Origin: Lachnospiraceae bacterium
GTDB taxonomy: Bacteria; Bacillota; Clostridia; Lachnospirales; Lachnospiraceae
Direction of reading: 5' to 3'
Assembly (NCBI GenBank): GCA_029067085.1
Contig: JAIEFE010000014.1
Location: 308,969 to 372,968, forward strand
DNA: 64,000 nucleotides
Positions 8,041 to 17,480 of this stretch are shown here, in pieces. Each line of letters begins with the position of its first letter. Positions within the stretch are counted from its first letter, which is position 1. The translations under genes were made by a program, and so were the position numbers. The notes under the pieces were generated by a model. That model searched no databases, was not told where the DNA came from, and saw only the letters and a program-made list of their open reading frames with translations.

Positions 8041-9111
8041 TTACGGCGCCACAATCACGGGATAGTAAGTATCCGCCGTTTTCTCTGTCTTCACATGGTA
8101 CACATCATACAAATCTGTCATCTCGAGGCCGCATCCCGCCGGATCATAGGAACCATAGAGCGCAATTCCTCTCTCTTCCGCCAGTTTTTTCAGTTCTTCC
8201 TCCACCTCCAGCGTGATCTGAAAGGCCTCCTCAGATTCTATGTAATTATACATCATGGGCGAATAGGGTGGCAAGTATAAAATGACCTCCACGCCTGCCT
8301 CCTGCATATGCTCGATCAGCGCAGAAAGGTCCACAAAATGGTTAAAATCTATCTCACGATAGTCGGTCATGCGGTAGACCACATGCTCCTCCATGGCCTG
8401 CCTTGTCATCTCCTCCACTTCCTCTGCTCTCACCTCGCGAAGCTCCCGCTGATAACTGACACTGCCGTCAGAATGTTTGAGATATCCGTCCGTCTCCCAA
8501 TCTTCCGTATAGGAAACGGAAAACCGTTTGTTTTCGGGGAGCAGGGTCACATTATAGCGAAAATAATCCAGAGAAAGCGTTTTGGGGAGATCCCTTCCCG
8601 TGTCCTTTGACGGAAGCGAAGGGTTCCGCATAGCGTCCAACAAAGAATCCATATAGTCAACGTAAGACTGCAGTTCTTTCCATTTCTCATTGTCATGGCT
8701 TCTGTTAAAAAGAAAAGGATCCACCCCGATCACCACAGTCTCCGGCAGCTTATCCTGCTGAAAGAGAATACCTGCCACCGCGAGGAGATCATAGATCGTG
8801 GCCTCCGACAGCCCCGCATTATAAAAGGAATCCGTCTCAAACATGGTATGGTCGAAGGTATACACCCTGCTGGAACCCAGAATCATTGTCTGAAACGGCT
8901 CCTCCTGACTGCTCAGACGGGCGGCCACCAGATTCCTGTCATTATAATCGGACTCCTCGAGACCCTCAACGTTCCTTCCCGCTGCCATCTGTGCCGCGAT
9001 ATCATCATAAGTGACCCGCAGCAGCGCGTAGGAGTCTACATACCAGTTCACGATTCCTATAAAAAGAAGCACCGGCAAAAGGAAGAGCACCGGCTTGTAC
9101 CATTTTTTCAT
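8041..9111 (-). CDS. Membrane-anchored SGNH-like acyltransferase/esterase (DltD/AlgJ-type role)
   Basis: This 356-residue protein has one N-terminal membrane segment (about 7-23), with the rest predicted outside the cell. SGNH-hydrolase elements are visible: ILGSSR at 78-82 supplies the Ser nucleophile, and DVYH at 336-339 gives the DxxH catalytic pair. Architecture and position mirror DltD in dlt operons and AlgJ/X or PatB beside other MBOAT proteins, which complete acyl transfer to the polymer outside. It overlaps the upstream DUF6020 gene by an ATGA and precedes the adenylation-enzyme gene by 47 bases. I judge it the extracytoplasmic transferase of this acylation system; an esterase that removes the group is the alternative. 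Confidence 0.75.
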   Translation of the reverse strand: MKKWYKPVLFLLPVLLFIGIVNWYVDSYALLRVTYDDIAAQMAAGRNVEGLEESDYNDRNLVAARLSSQEEPFQTMILGSSRVYTFDHTMFETDSFYNAGLSEATIYDLLAVAGILFQQDKLPETVVIGVDPFLFNRSHDNEKWKELQSYVDYMDSLLDAMRNPSLPSKDTGRDLPKTLSLDYFRYNVTLLPENKRFSVSYTEDWETDGYLKHSDGSVSYQRELREVRAEEVEEMTRQAMEEHVVYRMTDYREIDFNHFVDLSALIEHMQEAGVEVILYLPPYSPMMYNYIESEEAFQITLEVEEELKKLAEERGIALYGSYDPAGCGLEMTDLYDVYHVKTEKTADTYYPVIVAP

Positions 9112-10790
9112 CCTTGTGTCCCTTCCTCTCTTTCCATCTTCTCATCTGCCTTCTTTCCAAAGCTGTAAGCAAGCAGAAACGGCAGCGATACAAACACCCC
9201 ATAGGCGTAACGAAATTCATTGTAAACCGGTGTTGCCAGTAAAAGACTTCCCAAAAGCATCAGACAGGGCACATAGACAAGTGCATTCTGTCTGCGATAC
9301 AAGGTGTAAGCGAGACCCAGCAGCAAAAGCCAGGTGTTGGCTCCCAGACTCCACACCCGATTATAGAGTGCCTGAAACCCCTGTAAAAATTCGCTCATGG
9401 CAAGACTGGCATGATAGGAAAAAAGCTTCCTCTCCGTCTCGATCCCAAAGGGATTGTCCACCATGTAATACTCCGTGTAAAGATACTGATCATGGGGCGT
9501 ATGCAAGGCGTAATAGCCCGCAGTCTGCCGGATCTCCGCCTCCAGATACTGCATGGGATTGCGAAGTCCTACCCGAAACCAGAGCTTGGCGTAAGCTCCC
9601 CGGTTTTTCGCAATGACCTCCTGATCACCATGCTCCCGTATATAATTCTTTGTCATATCAAACAGATAGGGATTGTAATACTCTTTGATCTCCGCAAGCG
9701 GCACCACCGCCTCCAGCATCGCCACTTCCTCCTCCGTAAGACTCCCCCCTCTGACATAAGCGCATAACAGATGCTGCGTCGGCATGGCAAGGCTCTCAAT
9801 GGTGTCCGGCGGTTCCACCTGCAGACCATGTAAAACCGGCCCCTGCCATAGAAGATAAGAGAGAAGCACCGCCGCCACTGACAACATACAGCGCTTCTCC
9901 TGTACCGAAAAACGCCTCCGTTCGCCGCCTATGCTGCTCCCTCTGCCTCTTTCTTCTCCCTTCCCTGCAAAAAGCTGCGACAGGACCATCACAAGCGTCG
10001 TCCCCAGAAAAACAAAAATGCCGTTGCTGCGAAGCAGACAGACTGCCAGCCCGGTCGCATAAAATAACACCCATTGTTTTTTCTTTGTCGCTTCCGCCGG
10101 AGCACAACTTGAAACTGCCCACACAAAGAGTAGAAAAACCGCCGTAAACCAGGCATCCTTCCCCATACAGATACTGAGCATGGCATTGACCGGAAGAACA
10201 TAAAAGAACACCGCGAGAACAAGCCAAAAAAGCCGGGTGCCCTTTCGGTACATAAGATACAGATAAAAACCGAATACCGCCGCCACAAGCGCCATCTGAA
10301 AGAAGGTATAAAAAGCCACCGCCGCCGTGTAGGTGCCAAACAAGCCATATCCCAGCGCCAAAAACCCCTTCATGAGCAGTGTGTGAAAATAGGGGTGATG
10401 ATTCGACCGGGCTGCAAGCCCCAGCGCCTGTTCCATCTGCCACACTGCATCGTTATTAAACCAGGTTGGAAAATACATCAGATAATAGGGAAGATAGCAC
10501 AGCAGGCAGACCAGGAAGACAATAAGCCAGATCCACCAATGCCTCTGCCTCTCTGCTCCCGTAAAAAGACATTTCCTGTTATCCATAAGAGTGCAAAAAA
10601 GAAGCAGCACACTATAGCTCAAAAGCATCCACAGCAAAAGTCTGCCCATGTTCTGTAGATTACTGTAAGGAGCTGAGCGCTGCCAGTCCCCCAGCACAAT
10701 AAAAAAGGCATAGGAGAACGCAAAAGGAAGCAGGAGCATAAGCTCCCGCCACGTGGGCCGTCTTATCCCTTTATCTCTCCGTGCTTCCAT
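9108..10790 (-). CDS. DUF6020-type multi-pass membrane protein, probable GT-C glycosyltransferase
   Basis: This 560-residue protein has about 12 hydrophobic segments. An extracytoplasmic loop carries FNNDAVWQMEQAL and NHHPYFHTLL, and a later segment has CMGKDAWF. The same pattern occurs in the gene at 29435-31096 (VYDAQDEY, THHPLVHVLL, AKDALF), so the two are paralogues. Acidic residues in the first outer loop plus an HHP motif are typical of GT-C enzymes that use polyprenyl-phosphate sugars outside the membrane. No acceptor can be named. GGGAG precedes the ATG, the start overlaps the upstream GT4 stop by 28 bases, and the stop overlaps the SGNH gene, suggesting translational coupling. Confidence 0.65.
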   Translation of the reverse strand: MEARRDKGIRRPTWRELMLLLPFAFSYAFFIVLGDWQRSAPYSNLQNMGRLLLWMLLSYSVLLLFCTLMDNRKCLFTGAERQRHWWIWLIVFLVCLLCYLPYYLMYFPTWFNNDAVWQMEQALGLAARSNHHPYFHTLLMKGFLALGYGLFGTYTAAVAFYTFFQMALVAAVFGFYLYLMYRKGTRLFWLVLAVFFYVLPVNAMLSICMGKDAWFTAVFLLFVWAVSSCAPAEATKKKQWVLFYATGLAVCLLRSNGIFVFLGTTLVMVLSQLFAGKGEERGRGSSIGGERRRFSVQEKRCMLSVAAVLLSYLLWQGPVLHGLQVEPPDTIESLAMPTQHLLCAYVRGGSLTEEEVAMLEAVVPLAEIKEYYNPYLFDMTKNYIREHGDQEVIAKNRGAYAKLWFRVGLRNPMQYLEAEIRQTAGYYALHTPHDQYLYTEYYMVDNPFGIETERKLFSYHASLAMSEFLQGFQALYNRVWSLGANTWLLLLGLAYTLYRRQNALVYVPCLMLLGSLLLATPVYNEFRYAYGVFVSLPFLLAYSFGKKADEKMEREEGTQG

Positions 10791-11917
10791 AAATTTCTCC
10801 CATGCTTCCTGTGATAGGTCTCGTACACCTCGTCAATGTAATCCCGCCACTGTCCGTAAACCGCTTCGTCATTGGCTTTTTCGGCAATCCCTCGCGCCGC
10901 CCGTCCGAGTCGCTCGGCTAACACCGGATCCTCGATCAGACGGTTGATTCCCTCCTCCATGGCCTTCCGGTCTTTGATAGGAACAAGCAGACCATCCACC
11001 TCATGGGTCATGATCGTGCGCGGGCCGCCGCAGGGACAATCCGTCGATACAATGGGCAGTCCTAAAGCCATAGCCTCCATCAGCGCATTGGGAAGTCCCT
11101 CCCAATCAGAACTGAAAGCAAACAGCGCTGCATCTGCAAGTTCCTTCTCCAGACTGTCGCTGGCACCCATCAGATGCACATAATCCTGCGCCTGCAGTTC
11201 CTCGATCGTACGCTCCAAAAGCTCCTTTGTCCCGTCCTTGCTGTCACCGCCATATATTTTCAGATCGTAATCCGGATGCTTTTTATGCACCATATAGAAA
11301 GCCCGGATCAGCATCTCCTGATTTTTAAAATCTACCAACCTGCCCGACTGCACTACCGTCTTTGTCCGCTTCTCCGGCTCCGGCACGCCGATGTATTTCG
11401 GATTCAGCGGATTCAGGATAATGCAGGAATTCTTCTGCAGCCTGGGAGCAAAGAACTCCCGCGCCCCTTCCGTCTGAAACACACAGCCGTCCGCTCTGGG
11501 AAAGAGAATCGGAATCTGCACCTTGTCAATAGGCCTGTCGTAATGCCCCGTCGGATCGGTCCGTATCGAAATGATCACCGGAATCTTGATAAAAAATGCT
11601 GCTGTCAACCCCCGATACAGCGCCATTCTTGCAAAGGGGATCAAAACATCCGGTTTTTCCTCCTTCAAAAATTGCTTCAGGTACCTGATTCGAAGAAAAA
11701 ACTTTGTCAGCCGCTTCTTCTTCTCATCTCCGTCCCGCAGACCCACGTGTACACGCCGCACCCTGTCATCCACCTGAAATTCGTCCTTGCCCTGCCACTC
11801 CGTAGCGATAAGGACCTCGTAGCCCTCCGCCGCAAAACGATTCGCAAGATTGGAAACGACCCGCTCCGCGCCGCCCTGTTCCAGACAGTTCAAATGAAAG
11901 GCAATCTTATGCACCAT
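10763..11917 (-). CDS. Glycosyltransferase family 4
   Basis: This 384-residue cytoplasmic GT-B enzyme has GGAERVVSNLANRF at the N-terminus, the linker ILNPLNPKYIG, the donor-binding run SSDWEGLPNALMEAMALG containing the EX7E pair, and CGGPRTI after it. It should be a retaining transferase adding one sugar to the lipid-linked unit. It is followed by the overlapping DUF6020 gene and is close in sequence to the truncated gene at 1-591. Donor and linkage cannot be predicted from sequence. Confidence 0.9.
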   Translation of the reverse strand: MVHKIAFHLNCLEQGGAERVVSNLANRFAAEGYEVLIATEWQGKDEFQVDDRVRRVHVGLRDGDEKKKRLTKFFLRIRYLKQFLKEEKPDVLIPFARMALYRGLTAAFFIKIPVIISIRTDPTGHYDRPIDKVQIPILFPRADGCVFQTEGAREFFAPRLQKNSCIILNPLNPKYIGVPEPEKRTKTVVQSGRLVDFKNQEMLIRAFYMVHKKHPDYDLKIYGGDSKDGTKELLERTIEELQAQDYVHLMGASDSLEKELADAALFAFSSDWEGLPNALMEAMALGLPIVSTDCPCGGPRTIMTHEVDGLLVPIKDRKAMEEGINRLIEDPVLAERLGRAARGIAEKANDEAVYGQWRDYIDEVYETYHRKHGRNLWKHGEIKG

Positions 11918-11953
11918 GTTCCTCTCTCCTTCTGCATTCGCCTTTTGACTATT

Positions 11954-13072
11954 TCAGCTAACAGACCACTCTCGGATCTTCCGTATGTATTCCTCCTTGG
12001 AGTAGACTGCTGCCCGCTCCATTGAAAGCCCGCTATAGCGCGCCATCTCCTCCTCATTCTGCAAAAGCTCTGCCACCCGCGCCGCCGTCTGTCTCTCTTC
12101 CTCCTCGATATGAGCAGCGTTCATATCCGGCTCCTGCGCCATATTGGGCACCAGAATCCCGTAGCGGCCTTCAAAAATCTCCGCGGGTCCTGTCTTACAG
12201 TCCGTAGCCACTGCAACAAGGCCCAGCGCCATTGCTTCCACCAGCGCATTGGGGAAGCCTTCGAAATAAGAGGTAAGCAAGTAAAGACAGCCTTTTTTCA
12301 AATAGGGATAAGGATTTTTCTGCAGGCCAGTAAAGCACACGGCATCCTCAATCTGTAAATCTCTCGCGAGCCGCCGATACTCTGTAAACTCTCCCTTGCC
12401 GATAATAAGCAGCTTCGTATCCGGAAGGGATCGATGCACCAGAGAGAATATTTTTAACAGATGCCAATATCCCTTCACCACATCCTCCCGTCCCATGGAG
12501 ACGATCATTCTGCCCTCCTGCCACGGCAGCACGGCTTCTTCCGCCTCCGAAAGTGCACGGATCTCCGGAATATCATAAGCCGATATCAGGGTACAGGTAT
12601 TGTCACATCTATATTTCTTGGCAATCATACCCCGCAGCGTTTCCGAACAGCACACAAGCCTGTCGGCACGCCTGCAAAACAGCCAGAGCCAGGAGCTGTC
12701 CATATCCATGTAACTCCTGACGCCCAACCAAAGTTTCGCACCTTTTCTCGAAAACAGCCCTCCGGAAAAGACATTAGCCAGATTCGCCGTGGGGCCAAAG
12801 CTGTAAGCGATATCAATCTGTTCCCGTTTTTTCAGGCGTGCAAGCTTATAAGCACGCCGAAACACATTAAAAATCTTGGCGAGTTTCCCCGGCCGACTGG
12901 GCAGTCCCAAGTCCGAAATCGGTGTTCCTGCCACATCGAAATCTATATTTCCGGAATCAAAGATGGCAATCTGCACCTCAAAATAGGGCTGTAAGAGCCT
13001 CGCAGTCATGGCGCACACCTTCTCTGCTCCGCCCTGATGCAGGGAAGGTGCGATCAATAGCAATTTTTTCAT
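11954..13072 (-). CDS. Glycosyltransferase family 4
   Basis: This 372-residue GT-B enzyme starts MKKLLLIAPSLHQGGAEKV and has TSYFEGFPNALVEAMALG near residue 280, the EX7E donor site. The acceptor domain lacks membrane segments, so it is peripheral at the inner face. Its ATG overlaps the stop of the next gene upstream (ATGA), the second of a run of three coupled GT4 genes. The gap to the following GT4 gene is only 36 bases. It is likely a retaining transferase; specificity unknown. Confidence 0.9.
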   Translation of the reverse strand: MKKLLLIAPSLHQGGAEKVCAMTARLLQPYFEVQIAIFDSGNIDFDVAGTPISDLGLPSRPGKLAKIFNVFRRAYKLARLKKREQIDIAYSFGPTANLANVFSGGLFSRKGAKLWLGVRSYMDMDSSWLWLFCRRADRLVCCSETLRGMIAKKYRCDNTCTLISAYDIPEIRALSEAEEAVLPWQEGRMIVSMGREDVVKGYWHLLKIFSLVHRSLPDTKLLIIGKGEFTEYRRLARDLQIEDAVCFTGLQKNPYPYLKKGCLYLLTSYFEGFPNALVEAMALGLVAVATDCKTGPAEIFEGRYGILVPNMAQEPDMNAAHIEEEERQTAARVAELLQNEEEMARYSGLSMERAAVYSKEEYIRKIREWSVS

Positions 13073-14187
13073 GATAAATAGAACCTCCGGTAACTCTCCG
13101 CCTGGCTGCGCACATCAAAGCCCTCCGCCCTCAGTTCTCCTGACGTGTCTCTGCGCACATAGTCAGCCTGTTTCCGGATCTCCTGTGCCCAGACTTCAGG
13201 CATATCCTCTATTGATAAATAGGTTACAAGATCTGTTGCCTGCGCCTCCCTGGTGACGCTGTCCGACACGATACACTTAAGCCCAGCCGCCTGCGCTTCC
13301 ACCAACACTCCCGGCAGTCCCTCAAAAAAGGAGGGAAGCAGAAAGATATCCATAGCCTGATAATACCGCTCCGCATCTTTTCGGTTTCCCAAAAACCGCA
13401 CTTTGTCTGCAATCCCCAGTTTTTTGCATCGTTCCTCCATGGCGGGCCTGTCCACACCATCGCCCAAAAGAAGCAACGCTGCATCGGATCTTTCTTTACA
13501 GACTGCCGCAAACACATCCAGCAGATAGGGATGATTTTTCTGATATTCAAACCGACCCACATGGCCCAGTACCAGATTGTCTGAAAGGCCAAGCTGTGCC
13601 CGCACCTCTTCCCGCACCTTCTCGTCATAGGTAAAACGGCTTACATTTATGGCATTGTGGATGATCTTAACCGCCCCTGCCTCCATAGCAGCTTTGCCAA
13701 ACACATCCTCTCCCGCAAGTTTCGAGCAGGCAAAGCAACGGTCCGCTTTTTCCGCAAGCCTCCGCCTGAAAAATTTCGTGGCAAGTCCCTTTGGTCCCTT
13801 CACTACGCCTGCGTTTCTGGCATGAGCCACCGTAACAGGCACCCCCGATTTCTTGGCAATGGGAAGGTAAATCCCCGCCGTACTGGTCATATGCCCCTGC
13901 ACCACCCGAAACTCCCGGTGTGCAGCAAAAAAATCCCGAACAGCTCTCCTGTAAGAAAAGTAATTATATACCTTGAATTTAGGGAGCACATAAATATGCC
14001 CTCCCAAAGCCTGAATCTCCTCGTCGTAAAACTCTGGTTTTCTGACATTCGCATCTGCTGCATGCACCAAAAAGTCAAACTGGATCTCGTTTCTGTCCAT
14101 CTGACGGTAGAGATCCATAATGCGGCTCTCCGCGCCGCCAAGCCCCACACCGCCAAGCACGTGCAGTACATGTATCGGTTTTGTCAT
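13069..14187 (-). CDS. Glycosyltransferase family 4 (EpsF-like)
   Basis: This 372-residue GT-B enzyme has the start VLHVLGGVGLGGAESRIMDLY, the linker NAINVSRF, and LPSFFEGLPGVLVEAQAAGL with the EX7E donor motif. It is more like the EpsF/TagF-operon type of GT4 than its two neighbours. The start ATG overlaps the formyltransferase stop (ATGA) behind a GGGGG-type ribosome-binding site, so formyl-sugar production and its transfer may be coupled. It may therefore handle the formylated sugar, which is a guess from position only. Confidence 0.88.
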   Translation of the reverse strand: MTKPIHVLHVLGGVGLGGAESRIMDLYRQMDRNEIQFDFLVHAADANVRKPEFYDEEIQALGGHIYVLPKFKVYNYFSYRRAVRDFFAAHREFRVVQGHMTSTAGIYLPIAKKSGVPVTVAHARNAGVVKGPKGLATKFFRRRLAEKADRCFACSKLAGEDVFGKAAMEAGAVKIIHNAINVSRFTYDEKVREEVRAQLGLSDNLVLGHVGRFEYQKNHPYLLDVFAAVCKERSDAALLLLGDGVDRPAMEERCKKLGIADKVRFLGNRKDAERYYQAMDIFLLPSFFEGLPGVLVEAQAAGLKCIVSDSVTREAQATDLVTYLSIEDMPEVWAQEIRKQADYVRRDTSGELRAEGFDVRSQAESYRRFYLS

Positions 14188-15104
14188 TGAAGAACATCCC
14201 CCTTACCAAGCGAAAGACTGCTCTCATAGCGGTCGATCAGAAGTGATCCGTCCACTGTACGCACCACAGGCTTACCGTCAAAGACATCGATCACCTCTCC
14301 CGGTGCATATTCCGAAAAATCAATCATCTCATCGAAAGGATGCGCCTCCCAGATCCTCACTTCCGACTCCCGGCACAGAGCAAAGGCTCCCGGGAAGGGT
14401 GCCGCCACCCCGCGGATCAGATTATAAATATCACGTGTTCTTTTATGAAAGTCTATTTTCCCGTCCGCCGCCGTCCGCTTCTCGTACCAGGAATCAAAAT
14501 CCTTAGAATCCGTCCTGATCTCGATGTGTCCGCTCTCGTAAGCAGCCAAAAGCTTACGGATCAGGCGTTTCGAGCAGATCATATTCTTATACTGGGCCGT
14601 GCGGATATCGTCGTGGGGCGTGATAGAGAACATCTCCGTAGCAAATACATTCGGGCTGTCCGCCTTCTCATCATAGCGGAACAGATTCAGATTGAACCGG
14701 GTATCTCCCAAAATAACGGACCAGTTTAAAGGGGAACGCCCTCTCCCGAAGGGCAGATAGCCGCTGTTACCATGGAAGCCGTATACGCCGTGCTTAAAGC
14801 AGTCCAGAACGGATTTCGGCATAAGCCGCTGCCAGCCCATGGAAATACCGATGTCAAACTCATTCTCCCGCATAAGCTTCTGCGTCTTTTCGTCCGTCAG
14901 GAAATAGCTGTCCGCTTCATGCACGGGAATGCCGTATTTTTCCGTCAGGACAGACAACCCCTTGTAGCCCGACACCTGATTTTTCTTCGTCACCTCCGGA
15001 CTGATCGTGATGACCAGATCCACGGGGCAGATCTCCTCCCTGATAAAATTAATGATATTCTCGGAGGTATCCTTCACCCCGAACACGACCACTTTATATC
15101 TCAT
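14184..15104 (-). CDS. Second formyltransferase, sugar N-formyltransferase type
   Basis: This 306-residue protein has a formyl_trans_N domain (about 1-200) and a C-terminal domain with RDIYNLIRGVAAPFPGAF, typical of MTF/ArnA-type enzymes. The motif GFHGNSGYLPFGRGRSPLNW supplies the catalytic His111, and ADSPN supplies Asp149. The usual Asn two residues before the His is Gly109 here, so the catalytic triad is incomplete or rearranged. It sits between a uronate/epimerase gene pair and a GT4 run, and the cluster has a 4-amino-sugar pathway without a PglD-type acetyltransferase. The amino group of that sugar nucleotide is therefore a reasonable formyl acceptor. It is only distantly similar to the formyltransferase at 5584-6444. 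Confidence 0.82.
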   Translation of the reverse strand: MRYKVVVFGVKDTSENIINFIREEICPVDLVITISPEVTKKNQVSGYKGLSVLTEKYGIPVHEADSYFLTDEKTQKLMRENEFDIGISMGWQRLMPKSVLDCFKHGVYGFHGNSGYLPFGRGRSPLNWSVILGDTRFNLNLFRYDEKADSPNVFATEMFSITPHDDIRTAQYKNMICSKRLIRKLLAAYESGHIEIRTDSKDFDSWYEKRTAADGKIDFHKRTRDIYNLIRGVAAPFPGAFALCRESEVRIWEAHPFDEMIDFSEYAPGEVIDVFDGKPVVRTVDGSLLIDRYESSLSLGKGDVLQ

Positions 15105-15160
15105 AGATTCCCGCTCTCCGTCTCTGTTTTGCGTATTCCTGTATTCTTACAGGCAATCTC

Positions 15161-16138
15161 TTATTTGAGGTACTCTCTGTACCAGTCGATGGCAATGGCG
15201 ATTCCTTTCTCGAAATCGTACTCCGGATCGTATCCCAAAAGTATTCTCGCCTTGCTGATATCCGCATTGGAATCCCGCACATCGCCCGCTCTCGGCGGTC
15301 CGAAATTCGGTGTCACTTCCACACCCAGCGCCTTGCAGAGATTCTCATACACGTCGATCAGATAGAGCCGCCCGCCCGCACCGATATTGAAAGCCTCTCC
15401 CGCCGCCGAAGAGTCCGCCTTGCAGGCGCGCAGATTCGCCTCGATCACATTGTCGATGTAGGTAAAATCTCTGGACTGTCTGCCGTCACCGTTGATGGTG
15501 GGCGTCTCCCCGTGCAGGAGCTGCTTTAAAAACTTCGGGATCACCGCTGCGTACATACCGTTCGGATCCTGCCTGCGGCCGAACACATTAAAGTAACGGA
15601 GCCCGTATGTGTCAAGCCCGTACAGCTGCTTATAAAGCCGCCCATACTCCTCGTCCGTTTTCTTTGTCAGAGCGTAAGGTGAGATCACCCTGCCCTCCTG
15701 TCCCTCCTTCTTCGGAAGTTCCGTGGAGTCGCCGTACACCGAGGAGCTGGACGCATAGACAAATTTTTTAACGCCGCTTACCCTGGCCGCCTCCATCATG
15801 TTGATCGTCCCGCGAATGTTGATCTCCTCATAGAGAAGCGGCATCTCGATACTCCTGGGCACACTGCCCCAGGCCGCCTGATTCAGCACATAATCCACAT
15901 CCTTACATGCCTCCATGCAGGTATCCAGATCCCGGATATCTCCCTTGATAAAAGTAAATCTGTCGTTTTTCTCTAAAGGTTCGATATTCTCATACTTTCC
16001 GGTGGACAGATCGTCCAGACACCGCACGGTATAGCCCATACCGATCAGCGCCTCACAGAGATTCGAGCCGATGAAGCCCGCCCCTCCCGTTACTAAAAAA
16101 ACACTGTCTTTGTCAAATGTGATCTCCTGATAGCCCAT
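15161..16138 (-). CDS. UDP-N-acetylhexosamine(uronate) 4-epimerase (WbpP/TviC-like)
   Basis: This 325-residue extended short-chain dehydrogenase has VTGGAGFIGSNL (Rossmann loop), ASSSSVYG, and the catalytic Tyr/Lys pair in SPYALTKK near residue 155. NQAAWGSVPRSIE is diagnostic of the WbpP/TviC branch, which interconverts UDP-GlcNAc(A) and UDP-GalNAc(A) at C4 using NAD. A TviB/WbpO-like 6-dehydrogenase lies one gene upstream, so UDP-GalNAcA is the likely product of the pair. The start overlaps the stop of the membrane protein upstream by 26 bases. Confidence 0.9.
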   Translation of the reverse strand: MGYQEITFDKDSVFLVTGGAGFIGSNLCEALIGMGYTVRCLDDLSTGKYENIEPLEKNDRFTFIKGDIRDLDTCMEACKDVDYVLNQAAWGSVPRSIEMPLLYEEINIRGTINMMEAARVSGVKKFVYASSSSVYGDSTELPKKEGQEGRVISPYALTKKTDEEYGRLYKQLYGLDTYGLRYFNVFGRRQDPNGMYAAVIPKFLKQLLHGETPTINGDGRQSRDFTYIDNVIEANLRACKADSSAAGEAFNIGAGGRLYLIDVYENLCKALGVEVTPNFGPPRAGDVRDSNADISKARILLGYDPEYDFEKGIAIAIDWYREYLK

Positions 16139-17480
16139 CTTTCCTCAGCACCTCCCTGATCAATAAATAGAATGCAATATAAAACATTGAAAAACCATAT
16201 ATCATGTAACGCGACAGACACATGATCGTAATGGATGTGGCACAGACATTCGCGGCAATGAACAGAAGCGCCACGCCCATGACCACCGATGCCTGAAATC
16301 GCTTTTTGAAACATACCAGCCACAGGGAAAGCCCTATTGCTGCCAGATAAAGAAAGAGCGCGGCAAAATTAATGATCGGATGCACCACCGCAATACTCCT
16401 GACAAAACCGCCTCTGCAAAGCAGGATATAATCGTAAAGCCACTGCCCGAAACAAGCCGGCAAAAGCTTTTTGATCATCTGACCTGCCATCTCATCGGAC
16501 ATACTGCTCTGTTCATAGTAGTCCACCTCTCCCAGACTGAAATAGTAAGCCGACAGCTCCGCCTCCAAAATCTGGAATTTCAATATATCATGGTTTGCTT
16601 CCAGATAGGCGGCCCGCTCGCCAAACCCATCCCCCGCAAAACGATAGTTTAATCCCTGTTCCTGCGCTTTCTTATAAAAGCTGTCAAAAAACGCCTGCGC
16701 CATATCGCCTTCTTCGAAAACCTCTCTGTCCTCCTCATCGCAGGCATAGATCACGTTGGTCAGCGTATTGACCTGCCCGTAGGTATTGCCCATAAAATAG
16801 CCGGTGACAAAGTAATTATACACATGCACCGTCAAATTCCGCAGAAGAAAAACAAAAACAACCATCGACACTACAATCAATAACGACCGGTATTTTTTAC
16901 GCATCAAAATCTTTATGCCATAGAGAAGTGCCCAGAGAAGAATCGTGGTCATCATCTGCCCTCTGGTCATTGAGAGCAGATAAGCGAGGAGAAGCGCAAA
17001 CACTGCGTCCCGCCCCCTGTCTTCAAAAAGCATACGCAGCAGGAAATACATAAAAAAGGTAAACAGCGGAATGCACAACGCTTCGCTCATCACCGAATTT
17101 TCCAAAAAAATATGCAATGCCGACACATACCGCGTGATCAGATGCGGCGCAAGCTGTATCGCCACCACCAAAAGCTCCTCCCGCAGCCGAAATCCAAACC
17201 GGCTTGTCAGATATTCGCTGAGCACCGTGATCCCCAGAGCCGTGAGCATTCCCTGCACCGCCATAGCCGTGGTGAGATAGTTCTCCCCCAGAAGCTGTCT
17301 GAAAACCGACAGATACAACGGATAGAGCGGTTCTCTGTGAATATGCATGGTGATATACTGTTGGGAATCATTATAGACCCCGACTCCACTGACTGCAAGC
17401 AGTCCCAGAAAAAAGACGAGAAGCCCTGCGAAAAGGCACAGAGCTCTCCTTCGTTCTCTATTCAATCCTACAATCTCCAA
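16113..17480 (-). CDS. Multi-pass membrane protein, probable GT-C-type glycosyltransferase
   Basis: This 455-residue protein has about 10 hydrophobic segments. After the first one it carries GVYNDSQQYITMHIHREPLYPLYL, an acidic-loop arrangement typical of GT-C enzymes. No name can be assigned. The reading frame overlaps both neighbours (13 bases with the dehydrogenase, 26 with the epimerase), so it is tightly coupled to uronic-acid nucleotide synthesis and could transfer a sugar outside the membrane. An unrecognised polymerase is the alternative. Confidence 0.55.
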   Translation of the reverse strand: MEIVGLNRERRRALCLFAGLLVFFLGLLAVSGVGVYNDSQQYITMHIHREPLYPLYLSVFRQLLGENYLTTAMAVQGMLTALGITVLSEYLTSRFGFRLREELLVVAIQLAPHLITRYVSALHIFLENSVMSEALCIPLFTFFMYFLLRMLFEDRGRDAVFALLLAYLLSMTRGQMMTTILLWALLYGIKILMRKKYRSLLIVVSMVVFVFLLRNLTVHVYNYFVTGYFMGNTYGQVNTLTNVIYACDEEDREVFEEGDMAQAFFDSFYKKAQEQGLNYRFAGDGFGERAAYLEANHDILKFQILEAELSAYYFSLGEVDYYEQSSMSDEMAGQMIKKLLPACFGQWLYDYILLCRGGFVRSIAVVHPIINFAALFLYLAAIGLSLWLVCFKKRFQASVVMGVALLFIAANVCATSITIMCLSRYMIYGFSMFYIAFYLLIREVLRKDGLSGDHI

